The notes under the pieces are model-generated. The model searched no databases. It was not told where the DNA came from and saw nothing but the letters and a program-made list of their open reading frames with translations. A stretch of DNA of 64,000 nt from Ascidia mentula (lineage: Eukaryota; Chordata; Ascidiacea; Phlebobranchia; Ascidiidae): the NCBI GenBank assembly GCA_947561715.1, contig OX387202.1, forward strand, positions 2,108,001-2,172,000. Reading direction: 5' to 3'. This document shows positions 58,516-64,000 of the stretch, piece after piece. Numbering within the stretch: the first letter of the stretch is position 1; each line of letters begins with the position of its first letter. The position numbers and the translations under genes were made by a program.

Positions 58516-59640
58516 TAGGGGAGACCGGTGATACCTCGGACCAGGTATTTTACGTCACAATTAAGCATTGTTTCACAAAAGCTTTATGACGCCATCACAC
58601 GTAAACAGGAAATTCAGAATTAAATCATGTATGCTTGGAAAGTTATAATTTGTATGTGGAAGGTTATATAACAGTAACAGATAATCAAAATGCAGTAGTT
58701 ATTGGTTGATTGCATATTCAACTACGTATTCGTGAATAGGGCAATGATGTTTTTGTGTAATGTTCAAAAATACGATCATATTTCAATAATTTCTATGTCG
58801 TCACGTGGTCGGGAATACTTCGGACATCATGGCAAGAAATCGCGAGAAGACAACATTTTTTGAGTTTTATGAAAAATTATCAGGTCATAGAAAAGAATAA
58901 ACAAGGGCTGGATGAAATGATCGAATTTTGGCAGTAAGAAGAGCCCTAAAGATAGACATTCGTTTGTTGACCCAAAAATCTATGATATCCGTGCTGCGGT
59001 GAAAAATACACGAGTTATCGAAAATATTGGAAAATCCTGTACGTGCAGAATGGTCGAAACAGCAAATAAGTCGTCCCGATTCCTGAAAACTTGAATTATA
59101 TTTGATGTGCTAATGCCCGAATGCTCATATTGTGCCGACTTTGATTTCAGCTGACTTGAAAATATTCAAAAAATATGATAAGCAATATGGAGCCAATAAT
59201 ATGAATTGTGTATAAGCTGCAGCAAAAAATAGTTTGTGTAAGCTGCAGACAGATGGCCAGCTGGTGTGACTGTCAGACGACTTTGCTGACCAAACGGCCA
59301 AGCAAAGACTTCCACTTTGTGGTGACTATATTCAAAACATATTATTGGCTCCACTTTGCTTATCTTATAAAAGAATGTTTGTTAAAACTTGTAAAAAAGC
59401 TGTCCGAGATATCACCAGTCTCATCCGATGTTACCCCGGTACCGGGGTGACTTCGGACATTTGAGACCTGATTAAGAAATGGGCTGAATGGGCATTTTTC
59501 CTGAGCTTAAACGAACGAATAACCTTCTGTATTTTGAGCAATGCTTCACTACAAAGAAATAAAATATAGGAAAGTTGTACATCATATAAAAAATGAGCAA
59601 TTTTTCAAAAATAAAGTGTGAGCTATCCCGGTCTCCCCTA
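58516..59640 (+). mobile_element. TIR DNA element, copy T3 (both ends present)
   Basis: The left end TAGGGGAGACCGG and right end CCGGTCTCCCCTA are exact inverted repeats of 13 bp. TA at each outer edge may be the target-site duplication, with GGGGAGACCGG as the terminal repeat proper. Without the inserted element at 59176-59368 it is about 930 bp, close to T2 (892 bp). No transposase is visible, so it is probably non-autonomous. Confidence 0.75.
59176..59368 (-). mobile_element. Fold-back hammerhead element, full ends, ribozyme deleted
   Basis: Inverted ends are GATAAGCAATATGGAGCCAA (left) and the matching TTGGCTCCACTTTGCTTATC (right). Inside, the minus strand reads CACCAGCTG directly followed by GGCCATCTGTCTGCAGC: the CTGATGA-stem II-GAAA part present at 52195-52221 is missing. 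The element is inserted into T3; the corresponding position in T2 lacks it. Confidence 0.7.
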
Positions 59641-60109
59641 CAACCTAACGAGGTATAATTTGTCTATAATTTATTTATTGATTGTGTTTAGAGTTTAGAG
59701 TAAAGTGATTCATTCAACATCCTGTTTACCACATAATTTGTTCGCCCATGCTTCTGTCACACCACACCCTCTGTTCTTGTATTATACTAAACTTAGTGAT
59801 GTTTAACGACACGTGACTTAACCAACCAAAAAGCTTCCGGCAGGTCAAGTATAAATAGTCATGTGCTCCTGTTAGCCTAATTGGGCTCTTTGCATTGGGC
59901 CCGATTCTACTCTATTCGGAACCATCGTTCTATCTTTGATCTTCTGTTCGGTGACAAGACACTGCTATTATTACTGAGACTCTGCAAGCTATTCGCCGGC
60001 TTTGGATTCATTCCAACAGCCTGATAATAAACTGTTTAATCGGTTTCAACAGTTTGCTGGCTATGCATTTTCAGTGAGCTGGAACGAAGGAAAAGCCTTA
60101 ATGATGTTT

Positions 60110-61200
60110 GGCCAATGCTTTGCAACGTACAAACTTTCCGAGCTAACCAGGTCTGCCTTCTGGTTTCATTTTTGTTGAATTTATGGCATTAGGTTGCCGA
60201 CATTCGAGTCATTTGCCATTAAATATGTTTCACAAACATTATTTACAAAACGTTTTCTTCTCATGTTGTTGTTCTCAAAGTACTCACTGCTCAAAATATG
60301 TAAATAACTTGGTAACATTTCATTAAACTTTGATTTGGTTGAAAAAAGAAAATTTCAAATAAGGCATAAAAAAAATTCGCAACTAACAAACAGTCATCTA
60401 TGCTTTACGAAGGAAAAACACAAGCATTGACAACTAATGAATAGCAGTATTTACAAAAGTGTCAAATTAACAAAACAAGCTGAGCTTAGACAGCGGAAAA
60501 GCGGGAATTATACAATCCATGGAGTAAAAGAACAAAAGAAGTTTAAAGATAATAATACTAAACAAAAGCATTTAATTCATTACATGTTTTTACTCGCATA
60601 TTTAAGATTCTTGTACCAATTTACCTTGCAGCAATGTTGGTTAACGTTAGACAACTTGTTGTAATCAGCATTACATTGTATTAAGTGGATTTAATTGTAA
60701 CCAAACAAAAGCACACCACGGATTGAAAGATGGAACCACCAATCTTTGCTGCATTATGCAACCTGTTGCAACCCATCACCTACTACAGACGGTGATTTTC
60801 CGTGAAGAAATCACCTTTACATGGGCGCCTGACTCGATAACCTTTAAAGTTTTATTGGTGCCCATGCCATTTTATTCTGTTGTATATTGTTCATTCGCGT
60901 AGTTGCTTTTTTTCGGAAAATAAACATGATTTGATTTGATGGTTCAGAACCTAAAAGCAAATTAAAATCTTAATTGTCAAGTTACATAATAGTCTGTTCC
61001 TCTGACAAAATTAAACGTAACTTTTATTGACCGACGTTTCACCTGTTATTCAGCTGGGCTTCCTCAGTGTAACAACAGGTGAAACGTCGGTCAATAAAAA
61101 TTACATTTAATGAGTCAGACGAACAGACTATTGAAGTATAATATGCCTGATAGCAACAACAACATTGTGCATAAAAGTTGTTCCGCAATTTTGTGTGCGT
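60110..61200 (-). pseudogene. Inverted 3' tail of the LRR-ZU5-UPA family (fragment E)
   Basis: On the minus strand TTTTAG/GTTCTGAACCATCA (60955-60975 region) begins the last exon. The exon is interrupted by a repeat of about 190 bp (60780-60960) and resumes with TGCAGCAAAGATTGG before the family's 3' flank down to about 60110. The preceding last intron with its fold-back hairpin extends to 61200. Upstream exons are absent. It is the mirror image of the gene B tail within the inverted duplication. Confidence 0.65.
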
Positions 61201-61205
61201 TAATT

Positions 61206-61300
61206 TAGACCAGGAGTTCCCAACCTTTTTTGCTGCTCGTACCCCTTTGTCAGGTCAGAGCATTCTTCGTACCCCCAAACAATTTTCTTCCTAACTTAGT
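61206..61300 (+). mobile_element. hAT-type transposon end
   Basis: AGGAGTTCCCAACCTTTTTT followed by CTCGTACCCCTTTGTCAGG is typical hAT-end wording. One end only. Confidence 0.45.
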
Positions 61301-61479
61301 GCTTTGTTGTTTATTGCTGCGAGCAAGTGAAAAAGGCGCATTGTTACGAGCCAATGAGGCTTCTTACTAAATAACAACAATTATTTGTAATTGTCTTTTT
61401 TTTAAAAACAAAGACCGCAATGGCATAATATCATTTCCATTTTGAAAGTAAAATTCTCTACAGCACAAATTTTGTCCAA

Positions 61480-61812
61480 TTACAACACGATGCCTTCAAA
61501 AAACATCAAATATACAACACACAGCTATGTTGTCAATTTTTACAATTACTTTTTTATACAAGGTATATGTTGACGCAGCAATACCTGTGAATTTGGTTGC
61601 GAGTTTACGCAAAGACAAATAATGCAAAGATCGCTTGATATATGCGAACATTTTATGTTTTCACTGAGCTTACCTGGAGCATGCAGATGAACGTGGTATA
61701 AGTTAAAATACCAACCAGTTTCCAAGCGAAATCAATTTAACCTATGATATGTGGCACATATAGGTCACAAAATAGGTCGGCTGGATATATTTAATTATCC
61801 TCCGTGTATACG
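61480..61812 (-). repeat. Family X partial LTR
   Basis: It is nearly identical to 57535-57868 and is joined directly to the dispersed repeat at 61811-62175. Fossil fragment. Confidence 0.6.
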
Positions 61813-62175
61813 AGGCGTGTGTTCTAAAATCCCAATTAGTTAAACGAACAAACTTCTGTAATAAGCAGATTTGACACTGTTCAACGGGCAGTGTGGGCTA
61901 AAAGGAATTGTAAATGTGAAATATAACTTGTGCTTTGGGCGTTTACCCAAGTCTCCGACAAATATCTTATCGACCCCAGTATATATATTGATGAATGCAA
62001 TCTGAGGTTTGTACAATAAGTCAACTTGTTTAATCGTAACATTTATTAGGAACATCGTAGGTCAAACACTGCGGATTATTATTACCTACGGGCCCAAGCA
62101 TGGTTTCAATGCTCAGTGATCAAGTTTGTGACGTCTGTGATTAATGTGCCTTGCCACCGGCAGAGCTCTTAGAGC
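61811..62175. repeat. Dispersed repeat, pair with 33597-33980
   Basis: This is the collinear partner of 33597-33980 with moderate divergence. Confidence 0.55.
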
Positions 62176-62179
62176 TGTT

Positions 62180-63250
62180 CAGATAACAAATAAATCTAAA
62201 ATAAACCATCACGTTCAAGTGAAACGTAAACAAACAACAACGTCAATCTCGATTGTTGCGCAATTACAACCCACGCAAAATCATCACTTGGGTCGCACCA
62301 TAATTAATTGATATCTTTACGTGTTTGCTTATTGTCATTAGTTACCACAAGCGGAAAAAAGTTTTTGTTACGTATTATCATGTCTATTCAGTTGGTGAAG
62401 ATATGCTTTACCAAAACAAGACCATCATAATTAGCTAAAGTCAAATTCAGAGAATTGACGGTTATATTGGTTGTAACGGTAAAATTTGTGGTTTGATGTG
62501 TTTGCGACCAAGACTTGCTTCATGTTGATGACCGGCTAACAAGTGACGCAAAAATGCGAAAAAAGTATGCTTTCCTTATTCCTTTTTCCTTTTTGGTCAC
62601 CAATAGAGCAATTAATTTGAGCGTTGGCAGGAATGGTGGGTGGGATTACTCGCTGTTGTTTCCTGTGGAACCTACCACCGAACAAACACATTTCATGACA
62701 TAAAAAGGATGCTGGACTTACATTCAGAGTTATCAATGCAATAAACATTTAAATCGTAAAAAAATATGGTTTAGGCCATGTAAAATCCATATATACTATA
62801 TATAACTTATAAGTAAGATCTGCGCCAACCAAGATTTCCTGTGAACTTCATAAATTTCGTGGTTATGAATGTTCCAAAAGAATTCCCGCAACATTGGTAT
62901 TAACGTAAACGATATTCTTGATTAAACTGTAATCTATTCATCTCATCCAGTGTTTTTGTGCTTACAAAAATGTGTTGTTTACTTGAAAGTTGAGTAATAC
63001 AAAAGCGGAAGTGACGTATAAGTGGCTGCGTAACCATTTGACGTCGGCAGAGCAACTGAGTTGAGCGTAGGTCGTAGTAGGTAGGCATAAATGCAGACTG
63101 TTGCAGTGTTTACCACGTTACTATTTATAGTATTTACTGCAAAATATCGCATCGTATTTGTCTCAAATCCATTCCTTTGTCAATATAGGAAACCACTTTG
63201 AAGCGCAAAAGTTTCCCTGCCATATATGTGTAAAAAAAGCCATAATAATC
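62180..63250. other. Intergenic, nothing recognised
   Basis: Only short open frames and AT-rich sequence are present, with no domain, RNA or repeat that I can name. Confidence 0.35.
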
Positions 63251-63256
63251 AATGAG

Positions 63257-63316
63257 AGCAGCAGACAGGGTGTGTACACGCACTGTTTCGACCTGTAAGG
63301 TCTCATCAGTGCAGCT
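63257..63316 (-). ncRNA. Type I hammerhead ribozyme
   Basis: On the minus strand, stem I 5' strand is AGCTGCA (63316-63310), followed by CTGATGA (63309-63303), stem II GACC/GGTC with loop TTACA, GAAA (63289-63286), stem III ACAG/CTGT with a 14-nt loop, and cleavage triplet GTC (63266-63264). Stem I 3' strand is TGCTGCT, pairing at 6 of 7 positions. Core and stem II equal those at 52188-52240, but flanks and the stem III loop differ, so it is a diverged member or a separate family. Confidence 0.75.
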
Positions 63317-63439
63317 GTTCACTGTGGCACTGTGCTAGCTTTTACACTAGCATCGAAAAATACCGCCGAAATATACCGCTCTGTTTTTGTATTCTTGGTG
63401 AGTTATCGTATAATTGCATGTCTACGTCATTGCTTGTTC

Positions 63440-63660
63440 CCCCACTTTTTTGCGTGTGTAGACTCTCGGCGTTTTTTTGGCGTACATGTTTCCACAGGCA
63501 GAAAAGTTTTATCGTTTTTTGTCGCTTCGGTTTATTGTCTCGGCAACCAGTCATGAAAGTGGACTTATTGTTAAGTTTTTTGTTGTTGTGGTTTTTAATT
63601 TCATATTCTTATTAGAAAGAAACTGAGGATGCCTTGTAGGCAAAATTAATATGTCTGTTA
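63440..63660 (+). mobile_element. Penelope-type tail fragment
   Basis: A T-rich stretch ends in AGAAACTGAGGATGCCTTGT, then GGCAAAATTAATATGTC, matching the tail pattern at 585-616 and 17529-17556. No coding part is recognised. Confidence 0.35.
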
Positions 63661-64000
63661 ATAAATGAAGATCTTAAACGGGCACTGATCGTCTTTTACT
63701 CCTTTTGGAGTTCCAAGAATAGAATATATTAAATCGCAAAGACAGTTCCGCCGGTCACCGACTTGCACAGGTTGATTCCTGTAGTTTTTGACATTCTTAT
63801 TTTATCTGGATGGTTACATTTTATCACAGGTCATTGCGAATGTAAAATGGAAGACGTAGAACGCAGTATCAACAAATTTTAGTACAAACTAGTGGCATTT
63901 TTGTTGCTGGGCTTGCCATCATTTACGGTCACAGTTTAAGTGTTCATAACACTGTAAAAACTAAACTGTTTAACTAACGGCCATGTGAATAAACGTTAAA
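63661..64000. other. Intergenic, nothing recognised
   Basis: No feature is seen to the window end. Confidence 0.35.

Larger units (their letters stand above)
56060..61200 (-). repeat. Right arm of the large inverted duplication
   Basis: It is collinear in reverse with 45640-52020: 56060-57060 with 52020-50960, the family X element, T3 with T2, and 59641-60240 with 47213-46460, then the gene-family tail with its fold-back hairpin. Differences include the absence of the CsRn1 fragment and the presence of a hammerhead-family element inside T3. Confidence 0.8.

Noticed and set aside
1-64000. CRISPR array, operon or prokaryotic features
   Set aside because: Direct repeats found are minisatellites, LTRs or exon duplications; gene structure is eukaryotic with introns.

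Overview
The window is animal nuclear DNA: AT-rich, with few genes, short GT-AG introns and a heavy load of diverse repeats. Gene structure, the cysteine-containing (RI-type) LRR exons and the repeat mix (Ty3/gypsy, Penelope-like, tRNA-SINE, hAT, fold-back elements) suit an invertebrate chordate such as the sea squirt Ciona. That assignment is inference; nothing in the window proves the species.

The only convincing host protein genes are two same-strand paralogues, B (35.86-45.96 kb) and A (16.66-22.18 kb). Gene B can be read exon by exon in consistent phase as a protein of about 789 residues. It has a short basic N-terminus, five tandem 54-residue LRR exons, a ZU5 domain ending in His-Phe-Thr-Trp, a UPA-like domain and a polar tail ending in SCSKDC. 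ZU5-UPA is the FIIND module of NLRP1, CARD8 and PIDD1, which cut themselves at His-Phe/Ser. LRR-ZU5-UPA is the PIDD1 order, here with Thr at the cleavage position and no visible death domain. Gene A keeps one LRR exon and several damaged exons and is probably a pseudogene. Orphan last exons of the same family lie at 1.7 kb and 55.8 kb, and a fifth, interrupted one lies inverted at 60.8-61.0 kb. A U1 snRNA-derived sequence sits in the same intron of A and B, so it predates their duplication.

Layout: 0-0.64 kb, 3' end of a Penelope-like element with a GIY-YIG endonuclease; 0.97-1.99 kb, terminal-inverted-repeat element and orphan exons; 6.3-7.3 kb, old gypsy remnant; 7.45-11.41 kb, a very young Ty3/gypsy insertion; 11.4-16 kb, decayed repeats and a composite tRNA-SINE; 16.1-22.8 kb, gene A duplicon; 22.8-35.6 kb, repeats, minisatellite, retroelement scraps and LTRs; 35.65-46.5 kb, gene B duplicon; 45.6-61.2 kb, a large inverted duplication with about 4 kb between its arms; 61.2-64 kb, further repeats.

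The most striking non-protein signal is a set of type I hammerhead ribozymes at 52.19, 36.43 and 63.26 kb. At least the first two belong to a fold-back element family. Related CTGANGA...GAAA relics occur at the ends of Penelope-like and other repeats. Retroelement fossils are reported only by position, family, parts and rough age.
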